Origin: Gimesia aquarii
GTDB taxonomy: Bacteria > Planctomycetota > Planctomycetia > Planctomycetales > Planctomycetaceae
Assembly (NCBI RefSeq): GCF_007748195.1
Contig: NZ_CP037920.1
Span: forward strand, 1,985,501 to 2,049,500
DNA length: 64,000 nucleotides
Direction of reading: 5' to 3'
Within the stretch, counting starts at the first letter, position 1, and every line of letters begins with the position of its first letter. Below the pieces are notes generated by a model, which worked only from the letters and a program-made list of their open reading frames with translations, made no database searches and was not told the origin of the DNA. Position numbers and translations under genes: made by a program. This document shows, in pieces, positions 28,447-37,595 of this stretch.

Positions 28447-29715
28447 TTATTGCGAGAGGGCTTCACTAAAGGGGGCATCACTGAAACTCAATGCAGCCAG
28501 AACATGAGCCAGAGTCAAAATCGCATCGCAGGTGGGAACCGTTTCCCGGAACCAATGGTACCCGGTATGGCTGCCGGCGTAAACGGCCTGTTTGTTCTGC
28601 ATTTGCATATAGCTGTCCGCGAGCGTTCCATCGTGCTGGGAAACGTCCCATCCAGGGGGGATTTCTGGCAACAACTCTTGAGACTCTTTATCCAGGAGGA
28701 ATATCTGATTCGTATGCTCAGCGGCCAGTGCTTTCATTAAGAACCATGAAATCAAATGCTGAGGCAGAAGAGCACCGGTTTCATCAAAGAAGGCACAACG
28801 GCGACTATCATCATCGATGATGATTCCCAAGTCAAAATCCCCAGTCTGTAGACTTTGATTCATTTTAAGAACATCAATATCCAGGGGATTGAGCAAATCC
28901 CGTTTCTGGTTTGGAATCTCTATCCAGGAGAGTTGGCAGGGGAGTTTTTCAAAGAGCGTATTGAGCGTTTCTCGTACCAGTCTCAACGAGCAGGCAATCG
29001 AAATTTTCAGAGGACGTAGTGCGTGAAAATGCTTGCCGAACTGTGCACGGTAGGATTCAAGCGGATGAAATGTCCTTTGTGAGCCAGGCTGTCGGGATGC
29101 TCTTCCAAATCCGGTCCTGGCTCTCTCTTCAATCTGTTCGAGCCCATGGTTGGCAGAAACGGGAAGTGAATGTTCCTGAAGAAACTCAAGTCCTGTATAA
29201 GAGGGACCGAATTGAGAGCCTGTTACCATAATGGCTCCCTGTGCTTGCAAATGAGTCATTGCGTACGACATTACGGCGGGCACAGTGAGTCCCAGGTCGA
29301 TTACCCGGCAGCCATTTCTACGAAGAGCGCTCGCCACACCGGTAACGATATCGGGAGATGAAGAGCGTTCATCAAAGCCTATGACAACATTGGGACCTCG
29401 ACTTTTTTCAGAATAGGAATTGTGATCAGGCTGACTTTTTGTTTTGACCAGGTGGTCAGCAGACTTTTGTGGAGCTAAACCCTTCAATGGTAGCGACTCC
29501 CAAAGTATGTTTGAAAATGCGCCTGCGATATGTGCTGCCTGAGTACGGTTGATTTCATTCAGGTAAACGCCTCGCACACCTTCTTCCATAAATAGACTTT
29601 GCTGACTCACTCTTTGTTTTTGAATCTGTCCTAACCGTTTGATGGTTTGTTGCGACAGATTTCCTGTTTCCTCACGGTGAGGACACTCACGGCACTTAGG
29701 ATAAAAGGCCGCCAA
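28447..29715 (-). CDS. Degenerate phosphoglucomutase/phosphomannomutase-like protein
   Basis: The shortest start is TTG at 29715 (422 residues), but the coding frame clearly continues upstream (see 29716-29895), so this is probably an N-terminally short call. The alpha-D-phosphohexomutase layout is present: NVVIGFDERSSSP near residue 110, the phosphoserine-loop position IMVTGSQFGPSYTGLEF near 158, the metal-loop position GIIIDDDSRRCAFFD near 300, and the sugar-binding position AVYAGSHTGYHWF near 385. The catalytic loop, normally TASHNP, is TGSQFGP here. The metal loop, usually DxDxDR, is changed to IDDDSRR, with three adjacent Asp and an Arg. Activity is therefore doubtful; a regulatory or altered-substrate role is possible. 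The N-terminal CRECPHREETG extension is not part of the classical enzyme. The gene precedes hemW. Confidence 0.75.
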   Translation of the reverse strand: MAAFYPKCRECPHREETGNLSQQTIKRLGQIQKQRVSQQSLFMEEGVRGVYLNEINRTQAAHIAGAFSNILWESLPLKGLAPQKSADHLVKTKSQPDHNSYSEKSRGPNVVIGFDERSSSPDIVTGVASALRRNGCRVIDLGLTVPAVMSYAMTHLQAQGAIMVTGSQFGPSYTGLEFLQEHSLPVSANHGLEQIEERARTGFGRASRQPGSQRTFHPLESYRAQFGKHFHALRPLKISIACSLRLVRETLNTLFEKLPCQLSWIEIPNQKRDLLNPLDIDVLKMNQSLQTGDFDLGIIIDDDSRRCAFFDETGALLPQHLISWFLMKALAAEHTNQIFLLDKESQELLPEIPPGWDVSQHDGTLADSYMQMQNKQAVYAGSHTGYHWFRETVPTCDAILTLAHVLAALSFSDAPFSEALSQ

Positions 29716-29895
29716 TCGGGACAGGTGAACGGCTTTCGAAACCGGGTAATCTTCTCCCGGACATTGAAAGTAAATTTCTGCTGTCTGCTTTAAGATTGGC
29801 AGTAGAGGAGCGGGTTGATGAGGACCAACTATCTTTATCTCTTGAGCGTTTTCGGAGTGTGATTCTGATATTGGTGTGATAGTATTCTACTCCAT
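29716..29895 (-). other. Apparent N-terminal coding extension interrupted by TAG
   Basis: Upstream of the TTG at 29715 the same frame stays open for 57 codons and reads like protein: IYFQCPGEDYPVSKAVHL leads straight into LAAFYPKCRECPHREETG. The frame ends upstream at a TAG (29887-29889), which is the third codon after an in-frame ATG at 29893-29895 (ATG GAG TAG). Between TAG and 29715 there is no ATG, GTG or TTG; CTG occurs at 29802 and 29724, and ATA/ATC/ATT codons also occur. Either initiation uses a rare codon, or a CAG-to-TAG type change has cut the natural start from the rest, or the sequence has an error. The cysteines CPGE and CRECPH would form one small metal-binding-like knuckle if read together. 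Confidence 0.6.
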
Positions 29896-30065
29896 GCGAA
29901 TTTGTTTCTTCAATTTGATGGAACAGTTGGTAGAGTTACTCGAAATCAACTGCGAAATGGAGTGTAATATCAGAGGAAGATTCCTAAGAGTCATTTTCGT
30001 TGAATGGGTCTATTTTAAGCGTTAATTTATGTCATCCCGCTGTTTGGGGTCAATAAGAGTTATTT

Positions 30066-31082
30066 ATGAGCCTTCACGTTACCGAATTTCTGTTAAATCC
30101 CACTCAGCACGAGTTTGGGCCAGTTATCATCCTGTTTGGTGATGATCGGTATATGAAACAGGAGGCGATTAAAGCCATTGAACCAATCGTGCTGGGGGAT
30201 GAAGAAGACACGAGCCTCACGCGTTTTGAAGGGAAACGACTCCAAAATGAGTTGCCGCCTTCTGCTTTGTTTGATGAATTGAAAACCGTTTCCATGTGGG
30301 GAGACAAGCGGCTGGTGATTATTGACGAAGCCGAAAAATATGTATCTGCATTCCGTAGCAAGCTGGAAAAATATCTTGAATCACCCTCTAAAAGCTCAAT
30401 CCTGGTTCTGGATGTGAAATCCTGGAGTAAGTCAACACGGCTGGCAAAACTTGTTGCCAAAATTGGTTTAGATCTCGAATGCAAAGAGCTAAAAGGGGGG
30501 CCATTAGCAAAATGGATTTCCGATACTGCGGGCAAGATACACCAAAAACAGATTTCACGTGATGCTGCTTTGTTGTTGATTGAAATGGTGGGAACTCATT
30601 GTGGACAAATTCATCAAGAATTAGAAAAATTAGCTACTTTTGTAGGAGACCAGCCGCGGATTGGCCCTGATGATATTCGAGCGGTCGTTGGAGGATGGAA
30701 AGCTGAAACAACCTGGGCCATGACGGGAGCGCTGCGTGATGGAAATATCAGCGATGCACTCCGGTATCTAGATCATTTATTGATCGCAGGCGAAGCACCA
30801 CAGAAAATACTGGGAGGACTGACGTTCGTCTGGAGAAAGTACTTTAAAGCGGCTCAGCTGGCGGTACAGGGAACCCCTTTAAAACAGGCATTAAAAGAGG
30901 CAGGCGTCTTTCCGCGAGACATTGATTCTTCTGACAGATACCTGCGGCGATTGAGTCGACAGCGAGCGGAAAAAATCAGCCAATGGTTACTTAATACCGA
31001 TCTCAATCTCAAAGGAAATAGCCGCCTAGCACCGAGACTCGAATTGGAGCAACTGCTCTTTTTGTTAAGTGGTAAGCTCTGA
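30066..31082 (+). CDS. holA: DNA polymerase III subunit delta
   Basis: The clamp-loader delta subunit, which opens the sliding clamp. The 338 residues follow the HolA plan: an N-terminal AAA-like domain starting with the FGPVIILFGDDRYMKQEAI strand-loop (residues 19-37, no functional P-loop as usual for delta), SALFDELKTVSMWGDKRLVI near residue 75, the central KISRD-like helix (HQKQISRDAALLLIEMVG) and LEKLATFVG, then the C-terminal collar domain (ALRYLDHLLIAGEAPQKIL, NSRLAPRLELEQLLFLLS). No anomalies. It is transcribed away from the phosphohexomutase-like gene. Confidence 0.92.
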   Translation: MSLHVTEFLLNPTQHEFGPVIILFGDDRYMKQEAIKAIEPIVLGDEEDTSLTRFEGKRLQNELPPSALFDELKTVSMWGDKRLVIIDEAEKYVSAFRSKLEKYLESPSKSSILVLDVKSWSKSTRLAKLVAKIGLDLECKELKGGPLAKWISDTAGKIHQKQISRDAALLLIEMVGTHCGQIHQELEKLATFVGDQPRIGPDDIRAVVGGWKAETTWAMTGALRDGNISDALRYLDHLLIAGEAPQKILGGLTFVWRKYFKAAQLAVQGTPLKQALKEAGVFPRDIDSSDRYLRRLSRQRAEKISQWLLNTDLNLKGNSRLAPRLELEQLLFLLSGKL

Positions 31083-31094
31083 TTGAGACGTAAA

Positions 31095-31134
31095 CAAAGT
31101 GCCACAAGAAGTTTGTAATTGTCTTGGTACTTTG
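31095..31134. other. Interrupted inverted repeat after holA
   Basis: CAAAGT (31095-31100) and CAAGA (31105-31109) pair with TCTTG (31122-31126) and ACTTTG (31129-31134) around a 12-base loop, with a small internal loop. There is no T-run, so it is a weak terminator candidate; it may be an mRNA 3' structure. Confidence 0.35.
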
Positions 31135-31315
31135 AAAACTTCCTTTCAGAATTCCTGGAATCTGCCCAGAATGAATCTTGTCATGAATCGGCTACGGGGG
31201 TATAAAGCATCGTTCATAAGGTTTTTGCGAAACTCACTGATACTGTCAGAACCTTGCAGTGATTGATAACGTTTCGTACTTCTATTGGGATCTCAGACGC
31301 ACATTGAGGTGAAGC

Positions 31316-31741
31316 ATGTCGTCCGAATTCAAGGATCCAGATGATGCATCTAGCATCTACGAGGAAGCTCCTCTGGAAGCTGATCGTCATAAATGGATCG
31401 AAAGCCAAAAGACGGGCTTTGATCTGGGCAAGTTTGCTATTTCTGACTGGTATGCAAATCATTGGTACTACTTTTGCATGGTCAAGAAAATAGAGCATTT
31501 GTTAGGAAATCGATGCTGGCAGGAGTTCAGCGATACCCGTTTTGGGTTTCTAAAGTCGCTTAATCTGGAAGATGACCTGTTAGCAGACTTAATCCTGGAC
31601 AGAATCTTCTGGCTACGAATGGAAAACCTGGACATCATAATCTGGGCCAGAGAGTGGAATTTACCACTTGAGCGTGTCATGGAGATACTCGAGCTAATCG
31701 ATATCAATTCTGCACGCCTTGAAGAACCAGCGTTGTCCTGA
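31316..31741 (+). CDS. Conserved-looking protein of unknown function beside murJ
   Basis: A 141-residue soluble protein I cannot place in any family. GAGGTG is well spaced before the ATG, so translation is likely. The N-terminus is acidic (SSEFKDPDDASSIYEEAP). Aromatic-rich blocks follow (FAISDWYANHWYYFCMVKK, RCWQEFSDTRFGF, RIFWLRMENLDIIIWAREW), and the end is helical and acidic (VMEILELIDINSARLEEP). No signal peptide or membrane helix is seen. It ends 15 bases before murJ and runs the same way, so it is probably co-transcribed with the lipid II flippase gene; an involvement in cell-envelope synthesis would be guesswork. Confidence 0.8.
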   Translation: MSSEFKDPDDASSIYEEAPLEADRHKWIESQKTGFDLGKFAISDWYANHWYYFCMVKKIEHLLGNRCWQEFSDTRFGFLKSLNLEDDLLADLILDRIFWLRMENLDIIIWAREWNLPLERVMEILELIDINSARLEEPALS

Positions 31742-31756
31742 ATCAATTTGTAAATA

Positions 31757-33442
31757 ATGGATGATTCGAAACCACCTTCGCTCTCTGAAGAAGAACAATC
31801 TCAGGTGGTTGACGATGACCATTCGCGCGGATTATTCACCGGCCTCCGGACTGTCAGTCTATTGACATTATTGAGCCGAGTCTTGGGAATGATCCGTGAT
31901 ATCGGTATGGCAACTTTGTTCGGCAACGGGCCGATCATGGATTCTTTTTCTGTTGCTTTTAAATTGCCAAATCTCGCCCGACGTCTGTTAGGAGAAGGGG
32001 CGCTTTCAACGGCTTTTTTGCCGACCTACATTCGTGAGTTGGAGCAGAATGGTCGCGATGCTTCGTGGAAGCTGGTGACGGCTGTTCTATTCTGGTTGAT
32101 GATCTTCTGCTTTTTGGTGGTAGCTTTCAGCGAAGGATTTCTGGTTTTGATGAGCGGCGTGGCAGCTCCAAATTCCGAATCTCAGCTTCTGTTCTGGTTG
32201 GCTGGTTTACTATTACCGTATTTAATTTTGATTTGTTTGGCAGCTCAGATCAATGCCACACTGCATGCGTTAAACCATTTTTCGATACCGGCCTTACTTC
32301 CCACAGTTTTGAATTTGTTCTGGATGGTTGGTATTTGGCTAATCGCACCGTTTTTTTCAGATGCGCAAACCAAAATCACTGTGATCTGTCTTTCAATATT
32401 GATGGGAGGTTTCGTTCAATTATTATTGCCATTTTTGAAGTTGTTACAGTTGGGGTATCGCCCTCGCATGCAATGGCAGAGCGGTTTCGAGCAAGTTCAA
32501 ACCATCGCAGTTATCATGGCTCCGATTGTTGTTGGGCTTTCAATTACCCAACTCAATACTTTAATTGATAGCCTTTTGGCCTGGGGTATGGCTAAGCCGG
32601 AAGGAATATCTGCGGCCAGTTCAGATACGTCCTTTCCATTTTGGCAAATTTTTGAATCGGGTACGGCTTCAGCTTTATATTTCGGTCAAAGAATGTACCA
32701 GTTTCCGCTAGGAGTTTTCGGTGTTGCTTTGGGGACAGTCCTTTATCCCCGACTTTCTCGTCATGCAGAACGAAAAAACGAAGACTTATTACGTCAGGAT
32801 TTGACATTGGGACTGCAATTAGTTCTGGGAGTCGGACTACCTGCCAGTCTGGGACTTTATTTAATGGCGGAACCCTTGTCTTTGCTTTTGTTTCAATATG
32901 GTGATTTCGATGTGCATGACGCTTTTCAAACGGCTGAAATGATTCGTTATTATGGTGTGGGAGTCTTTGCATTTATGGCGGTTTTGATTTTGAATCGTGG
33001 ATTCTATGCCATTGGTGATACGCGGACTCCGGTTCGCATTGGTGTTTTGATTGTTGTAGTTAATCTGCTTTTAAATTTGTTATTCATTTGGTGGCTGAAA
33101 GGAAAAGGGCTTGCGCTGGCGACTTCTCTCGCGGCTATGATTCAATCAGGGCTCAGCATCTGGCTGATCAGGGAAAAAATAGGTTCCCTCGATTTTTCGA
33201 AAATTATGCGAACCTGTCTAAGAGCTGGCCTGGCAACCATTATCATGGCGATTGTGATCATTGCTGAGTTGCAGATCATCTCACCGGCAACTCAGTTCTT
33301 TTATCGCTTGTTACGGGTATTCATTCCCGTCAGTTCAGCTGTGGTAGTTTACCTCCTGTTGGTTCGTCTGTTGGGAATACAGGAACTTCTGACCCTTCTG
33401 GGGGCTGGCAAAAACTCTGTTGAACATCATCAAAAATCTTGA
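31757..33442 (+). CDS. murJ: Lipid II flippase MurJ
   Basis: A 561-residue MviN/MurJ-family membrane protein with about 14 hydrophobic helices. It flips lipid-linked peptidoglycan precursor across the cytoplasmic membrane. Family phrases are LLSRVLGMIRDIGMATLFG near residue 37, DSFSVAFKLPNLARRLLGEG with the conserved arginines, LSTAFLPTY, and GVALGTVLYPRLSRHAE near 325. The N-terminal 25 residues are charged and cytoplasmic. The presence of murJ fits the finding that planctomycetes make peptidoglycan. Normal length; the last 15 residues are a hydrophilic tail. Confidence 0.95.
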   Translation: MDDSKPPSLSEEEQSQVVDDDHSRGLFTGLRTVSLLTLLSRVLGMIRDIGMATLFGNGPIMDSFSVAFKLPNLARRLLGEGALSTAFLPTYIRELEQNGRDASWKLVTAVLFWLMIFCFLVVAFSEGFLVLMSGVAAPNSESQLLFWLAGLLLPYLILICLAAQINATLHALNHFSIPALLPTVLNLFWMVGIWLIAPFFSDAQTKITVICLSILMGGFVQLLLPFLKLLQLGYRPRMQWQSGFEQVQTIAVIMAPIVVGLSITQLNTLIDSLLAWGMAKPEGISAASSDTSFPFWQIFESGTASALYFGQRMYQFPLGVFGVALGTVLYPRLSRHAERKNEDLLRQDLTLGLQLVLGVGLPASLGLYLMAEPLSLLLFQYGDFDVHDAFQTAEMIRYYGVGVFAFMAVLILNRGFYAIGDTRTPVRIGVLIVVVNLLLNLLFIWWLKGKGLALATSLAAMIQSGLSIWLIREKIGSLDFSKIMRTCLRAGLATIIMAIVIIAELQIISPATQFFYRLLRVFIPVSSAVVVYLLLVRLLGIQELLTLLGAGKNSVEHHQKS

Positions 33443-33460
33443 CTGATAGCGAAAAAAGAA

Positions 33461-33500
33461 AAGCCCACTCGCGTTACCAAGAGGGCTTAATTTATTTTAA
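33461..33500. terminator. Terminator between convergent murJ and DUF1559 genes
   Basis: AAGCCCACTC (33461-33470) pairs with GAGGGCTT (33481-33488) with one bulged base and a 10-base loop; it is followed by TTTATTTT on the plus strand and preceded by an A-rich run, which acts as a U-run on the minus strand. It could serve both genes. Confidence 0.75.
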
Positions 33501-33518
33501 TTTGATCAAATTTTAATA

Positions 33519-34556
33519 TTAAAATTCACCGATGACTTCCCCACCACTGCGGGTACTCAGTGCGCGGTATGTATTCAGATCGATATTTTCGCTGAGTGAT
33601 CGAACTGAACCATCCATTAGCATGGCATGCACAATTCCAATGTGGTAGCTACGAGCCGTTACAGCGGCATAGGTGGGGCTGGTGCAACTCTTTGCTTCCC
33701 GGCAAGCGGTAAAGTCGCCCGCATCAAGAGCACCGGTGGCTCCCGTAACGGCCACTTTGGTATTTGGAGGAAGTGTACTGGTAAATCCAGTTTGATGTAC
33801 CCGGCCATCGACCCACTCAGTATGACCACTGTTACCTTTATTGTCACCGCTCATTAATGCTTCAACACCACTGGCAGTATCTGGAATTGTAGATGAACCT
33901 GCGTTACCATCTCGATTGTATGCAGTAAATGCTTTCACTTCAGCAAAGCCAATCGTATTCGTCATCCCATCTGTGAAGTCACGTGGTTTGGTTTTACTAT
34001 TGGGATAGAACGCTCCATCACCACCACTGAGACTGGAATTCGTAAAGACACGCCAGGTCCCTCCGTTGTATCCATAACTGATCGGATAGTGTATCGGGGC
34101 ACCAGTCGTCGAGTCAGTGCGAGATTTATCATTGATCTCGCTGGGACAGAGGAAGAAAGGGGTGCGTGTAATTGCAATATTGGCGTTAACGGGCGCTTCA
34201 TAGCCGACTGTGAAATCAATGTTGTTGTAAAGGTTTGCTCCGTCAGCATACGGAAGAATGCGAGCATGAATTGACCATTGCCCGCCATCCGTGTATCCAC
34301 CAGCGCCATCTGGGCCAACACAGAAGGCAGGGGGGAATGCTGTGAAAGCACTCAGATAGTTATGCAAAGCCAAACCGATTTGCTTCAAATTGTTTTTACA
34401 CTGGCTACGACGAGCGGCTTCACGTGCCTGTTGAACAGCGGGTAAGAGAAGTGCAATCAGAATCGCAATTATGGCGATGACCACCAGGAGCTCAATCAAT
34501 GTGAAGCCATGTTTGTTTGCACGAATAGCCCGATATTTTTGGGTACGTTGTCCCAT
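33519..34556 (-). CDS. DUF1559 pseudopilin-like protein
   Basis: I start at the ATG at 34556 ([10 protein letters not shown], 345 residues) because GGAAG lies just upstream and a short basic leader then precedes the prepilin motif; the frame extends back to 34712 without that support. The motif [15 protein letters not shown] is followed by [20 protein letters not shown], a DUF1559 domain with FFLCPSE, and the terminal H-x9-DG motif ([12 protein letters not shown]) with RSLSENI and GGEVIGEF. Only the N-terminal block and tail resemble the 9175-9999 protein closely; the middle differs, so these are diverged paralogues. Exported, function unknown. Confidence 0.93.
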   Translation of the reverse strand: MGQRTQKYRAIRANKHGFTLIELLVVIAIIAILIALLLPAVQQAREAARRSQCKNNLKQIGLALHNYLSAFTAFPPAFCVGPDGAGGYTDGGQWSIHARILPYADGANLYNNIDFTVGYEAPVNANIAITRTPFFLCPSEINDKSRTDSTTGAPIHYPISYGYNGGTWRVFTNSSLSGGDGAFYPNSKTKPRDFTDGMTNTIGFAEVKAFTAYNRDGNAGSSTIPDTASGVEALMSGDNKGNSGHTEWVDGRVHQTGFTSTLPPNTKVAVTGATGALDAGDFTACREAKSCTSPTYAAVTARSYHIGIVHAMLMDGSVRSLSENIDLNTYRALSTRSGGEVIGEF

Positions 34557-34903
34557 TTCTTTTCTTCCTCTTAAAAAAATGATGACAACGTGCTCACAAT
34601 ATAGTGGTATCGATACGGGTAGTATCAATCTGGGTAGCCGTCTTGTCGTTGATTCAAATGATTCATTGAGACTTGATAACCAATCTTTGTTGACATTGAG
34701 TCTCAAGTTCATTATGTTAGCTGCCTGTGATCATGTCTGCAAGTAGTATCAAAGTTTATTTTTCACATTTTTTGATGTGTAAATGAGCTAAACAGACGTG
34801 TTTGGAAGATACTGCAATGAGTGGCATTCTGATTTGTTCAAGAGGAATGCTTGGGGCGCATTGGAGTGCAAGAAAAGACTCTTTTTCGGTATTTTTAAGA
34901 CTA
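34557..34903. other. Divergent region between DUF1559 and hemP genes
   Basis: A 347-base region serving as upstream DNA for both genes. It contains the inverted repeat at 34666-34706 and the direct repeat TGATTCA at 34650-34656 and 34659-34665. I cannot identify a clean Fur box. Confidence 0.5.
34666..34706. promoter_or_regulatory. Inverted repeat TTGAGACT/AGTCTCAA, candidate operator
   Basis: A perfect 8-base inverted repeat (34666-34673 and 34699-34706) with a 25-base spacer. It sits 110 bases upstream of the DUF1559 start and about 200 bases upstream of hemP. Two regulator half-sites bridged by a loop is one reading. The preceding 9-base-period TGATTCA repeat adds to the impression of a binding region. 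Confidence 0.3.
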
Positions 34904-35086
34904 ATGAGTGAACAAAACAATCTTAACCACGACGCCCCCGCTCCTAATGAAGATTTTCATTCAGATGCAGACGTAATCAGTTCAGAAACGATTCTCAAAG
35001 GTAATCAGGAAGTATTAATCCAACATGGAGAAATCGTTTACCGCTTAAGAATTACACAGAATGGGAAACTGATCCTTTGCAAATAA
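34904..35086 (+). CDS. hemP: HemP family hemin-uptake-associated small protein
   Basis: I start at the ATG at 34904 (MSEQNNLNHD, 60 residues). The C-terminal 25 residues are the HemP signature: EVLIQHGEIVYRLRIT followed by QNGKLILCK. The first half is acidic and variable, as in other HemP proteins. In proteobacteria HemP is encoded with hemin receptors and is iron-regulated, and it can act as a transcription activator for heme uptake. Here it stands alone between a pseudopilin gene and a lipoprotein gene, with no receptor, TonB or ABC transporter in sight. The in-frame extension back to 34802 has no HemP-like sequence and I leave it out. Confidence 0.85.
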   Translation: MSEQNNLNHDAPAPNEDFHSDADVISSETILKGNQEVLIQHGEIVYRLRITQNGKLILCK

Positions 35087-35155
35087 GATGTCCTGATTTC
35101 ACAAACAACAGGAGTTTTGGCAGGGATTAGATTTCAATTTCGAAATGGTTGGTCT

Positions 35156-35719
35156 CTAATTCGAAAAGGCAGCCTGTAGACTTTCGAGCATGTCTTGTTC
35201 CAGAGCAGGATCGCGTCCCCGGGGAATCCAGCCAGACGGTTGTGCTTGCTCTTGTACGAGGTTCAAGTCGCGTCTGAGGCTGAGATCTTGCTCAAACGTC
35301 GCTCCACCTGGGGCACTTGACGTTTGGGTATGGACATCTTCGATCTCTTTGAAGGCTTCAACTCCAAGCAAATAACCCCCTTCTATGGGGGTGACACTCA
35401 CGAAAACTCTACGCCTGATCGACTGTAGACTGCTCTCCAACTTGTTATCGAAACCAACTGAATCAGCATGCCAGGGTTCAAGAAAATTCGAGCCGACTTT
35501 GTATTCAGTCTGAATCATGCCATCCAGTTTATTTTCACGTGCGATCTGAAACTTATAGTTATGAATAATGTCGACGACCCGTTCCCAAACTACATCTTGA
35601 TTTGTCCCCGAAACTTGAATTGGATTTGAAACAGGAAGGGGCGCAGCCTGATTCCAGCCTGATGCACAGCCGGTGCACAGAACACCTAAAATGATTATTT
35701 TCAGTAAGTTACATAGCAT
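35156..35719 (-). CDS. Small lipoprotein of unknown function
   Basis: I start at the ATG at 35719 (187 residues), where GGAAA precedes the codon; the longer frame to 35776 begins with TTG. The N-terminus is a lipoprotein-type leader (LLKIIILGVLCTGCASG) ending in a lipobox-like LCTGC. The mature part has a domain of about 130 residues starting TNQDVVWERVVDIIHNYKFQ and containing MIQTEYKVGSNFLEPW and RRRVFVSVTPIEGGYLLGVE, which reads like the small lipoprotein folds that sit at the outer membrane. No family name comes to mind. The tail (GRDPALEQDMLESLQAAF) is a short helix. Confidence 0.8.
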   Translation of the reverse strand: MLCNLLKIIILGVLCTGCASGWNQAAPLPVSNPIQVSGTNQDVVWERVVDIIHNYKFQIARENKLDGMIQTEYKVGSNFLEPWHADSVGFDNKLESSLQSIRRRVFVSVTPIEGGYLLGVEAFKEIEDVHTQTSSAPGGATFEQDLSLRRDLNLVQEQAQPSGWIPRGRDPALEQDMLESLQAAFSN

Positions 35720-36016
35720 TTCCAGATGCCGATAGTCAGACTGCTTTATGAAATGCGGAGTCCGTAACAGACTCAAATCAGATCAGAGACGCTGTGGTTA
35801 CTTTCGATGGGGCAAGTGAATGGGGATGGTTTCAATTTCTTTTAAATGCTTGAGAAGTTTCCCACATTGATAATTTTGAGGCAAGATCACTTTAAAAATC
35901 CCTTTGTTATGTTTGTTCAATAACTTCCCGAGCCTACTCTCAGAATCATCTTCTGTTTAGAATATTGTTTGAAGTGACTGTCATAAAACGTCTTAAACAC
36001 ATTACAGGTAAGCATC

Positions 36017-37327
36017 ATGGAATACTTTGCAGATATCCCCCCCATTCAGTATGAAGGCCCACATAGCAAAAATTCACTTGCATTCAAGCACTACAATCCA
36101 GAAGAGATCATCGAAGGCCAATCAATGCGAGATCTTTTTCGGTTTAGCATCTGTTACTGGCATACATTTCGAGGTACCGGGAGTGACCCATTTGGAGCGG
36201 GGACGCTGCAGCGTCCCTGGGACGATGGTTCAGATTCTATTGAAAATGCGTTGAAGCGTGTCGATGTCGCATTCGAATTCTTTGAAAAACTGCAAGCCCC
36301 TTATTACTGTTTTCATGACAAAGATGTTTCTCCGGATGGTGAAACTTTAAAAGAGGCAAACGAGAACTTTGATCGGATCGCAGATAAGCTCTTGGAAGCC
36401 CAGGAACGTACTGGTATCAAGCTCTTATGGGGAACCGCGAATATGTTTTCTCATCCCCGTTTTATGCATGGTGCTGCTACCAGTCCGAATGCGGATGTTT
36501 TCGCTTACGCAGCAGCTCAAGTGAAAAAAGCGATGGAAGTCACTCATCGCCTGGGGGGTGAAAACTATGTGTTTTGGGGTGGCCGTGAAGGCTATATGAA
36601 TCTGTTTAATACCGATATGAAACGTGAACTGGACCATTTAGCGCGGTTCATGCATTTAGCTGTCGAACATGCTCAGAAGATCGGGTTCAAGGGACAATTC
36701 CTCTTTGAACCCAAACCAAAAGAACCCACAAAGCATCAATATGATTTTGATGCTGCCGCCTGTTTGAATTTCTTGCGAGCCAATGATCTGTTAGATCATG
36801 TGAAATTGAATATCGAAACGAACCATGCAACACTGGCAGGTCATACTATGATGCACGAGTTGGTTTACTCTTCAATTCAGGGTGCTCTTGGAAGTATTGA
36901 TGCCAATACGGGTGACCTGTTACTTGGTTGGGACACCGATCAATTTCCGACCGACATATATCTGACAACACAGTGTATGCTCGCGATTCTTGATCAGGGG
37001 GGACTGGCTCCCGGTGGTGTCAATTTTGATGCGAAAGTAAGACGAGAAAGCTTCGAGCCGATCGATTTATTTTATGCTCACATCGGTGGTATGGATGCTT
37101 TTGCCCGTGGTGCGAAAATTGCGGCACAGATTCGGAAAGATGGTATCCTTTCTGATTTTGTTGCCAAACGTTACGCGAGCTATGATGAAGGCATCGGGCA
37201 ACAAATTGAATCGGGCAGTGTCTCTTTTACTGATCTGGAAGCTTACATGCTGGAGAAAGGAGACTCTGCTCCCAATCTAAGTGGTCGTCAGGAATGGATC
37301 GAGAACGTGATCAACGAATACCTTTAA
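36017..37327 (+). CDS. xylA: Xylose isomerase
   Basis: Interconverts D-xylose and D-xylulose (and glucose and fructose) with two divalent metals. The 436-residue length marks the class II (longer) type. Visible motifs are the catalytic-histidine segment [13 protein letters not shown] near residue 96, [16 protein letters not shown] near 187, the metal-lysine segment [17 protein letters not shown] near 233, [10 protein letters not shown] near 269 and [12 protein letters not shown] near 302. No xylulokinase or xylose transporter lies nearby, so its place in metabolism rests on genes elsewhere. It ends in its own terminator. Confidence 0.96.
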   Translation: MEYFADIPPIQYEGPHSKNSLAFKHYNPEEIIEGQSMRDLFRFSICYWHTFRGTGSDPFGAGTLQRPWDDGSDSIENALKRVDVAFEFFEKLQAPYYCFHDKDVSPDGETLKEANENFDRIADKLLEAQERTGIKLLWGTANMFSHPRFMHGAATSPNADVFAYAAAQVKKAMEVTHRLGGENYVFWGGREGYMNLFNTDMKRELDHLARFMHLAVEHAQKIGFKGQFLFEPKPKEPTKHQYDFDAAACLNFLRANDLLDHVKLNIETNHATLAGHTMMHELVYSSIQGALGSIDANTGDLLLGWDTDQFPTDIYLTTQCMLAILDQGGLAPGGVNFDAKVRRESFEPIDLFYAHIGGMDAFARGAKIAAQIRKDGILSDFVAKRYASYDEGIGQQIESGSVSFTDLEAYMLEKGDSAPNLSGRQEWIENVINEYL

Positions 37328-37354
37328 CAGAAGCTTAACGTAGAGCTTAAATTC

Positions 37355-37394
37355 AACCCTCTGTGTTTGAAGACTACAGAGGGTTATTTTTTTA
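37355..37394 (+). terminator. Intrinsic terminator of xylA
   Basis: AACCCTCTGT (37355-37364) pairs with ACAGAGGGTT (37376-37385) across an 11-base loop, followed by ATTTTTTT. Confidence 0.9.
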
Positions 37395-37538
37395 ACCAGA
37401 CGGAAGACTAATTTTTTGGCGCTTACCTCAATTTCAGGAAGTATGCTTTAATCAGGACTTAAACGAATGCTGTAGAGCAGATGTGATTCTATCGATATTG
37501 CCGATTTTCAGGTTTGTTCTGATTCGGTTTAAAAGTAT

Positions 37539-37564
37539 GAATCCGAGCCGTCGTCGTCGGATTC
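37539..37564 (+). promoter_or_regulatory. Hairpin in front of the 54-residue membrane protein
   Basis: A perfect 8-base stem, GAATCCGA (37539-37546) with TCGGATTC (37557-37564), and a 10-base GC-rich loop. It ends 31 bases before the ATG of the small gene, just upstream of its GAGGATGAG ribosome-binding site. No T-run follows, so a 5' untranslated control element or stability hairpin is more likely than a terminator. Confidence 0.45.
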
Positions 37565-37595
37565 CCTGTTCGCATCACATAGTTGAGGATGAGTG

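Noticed and set aside
34557..34712. N-terminal extension of the DUF1559 protein to 34712
   Set aside because: The short basic leader right before the prepilin motif and the GGAAG site support the ATG at 34556.
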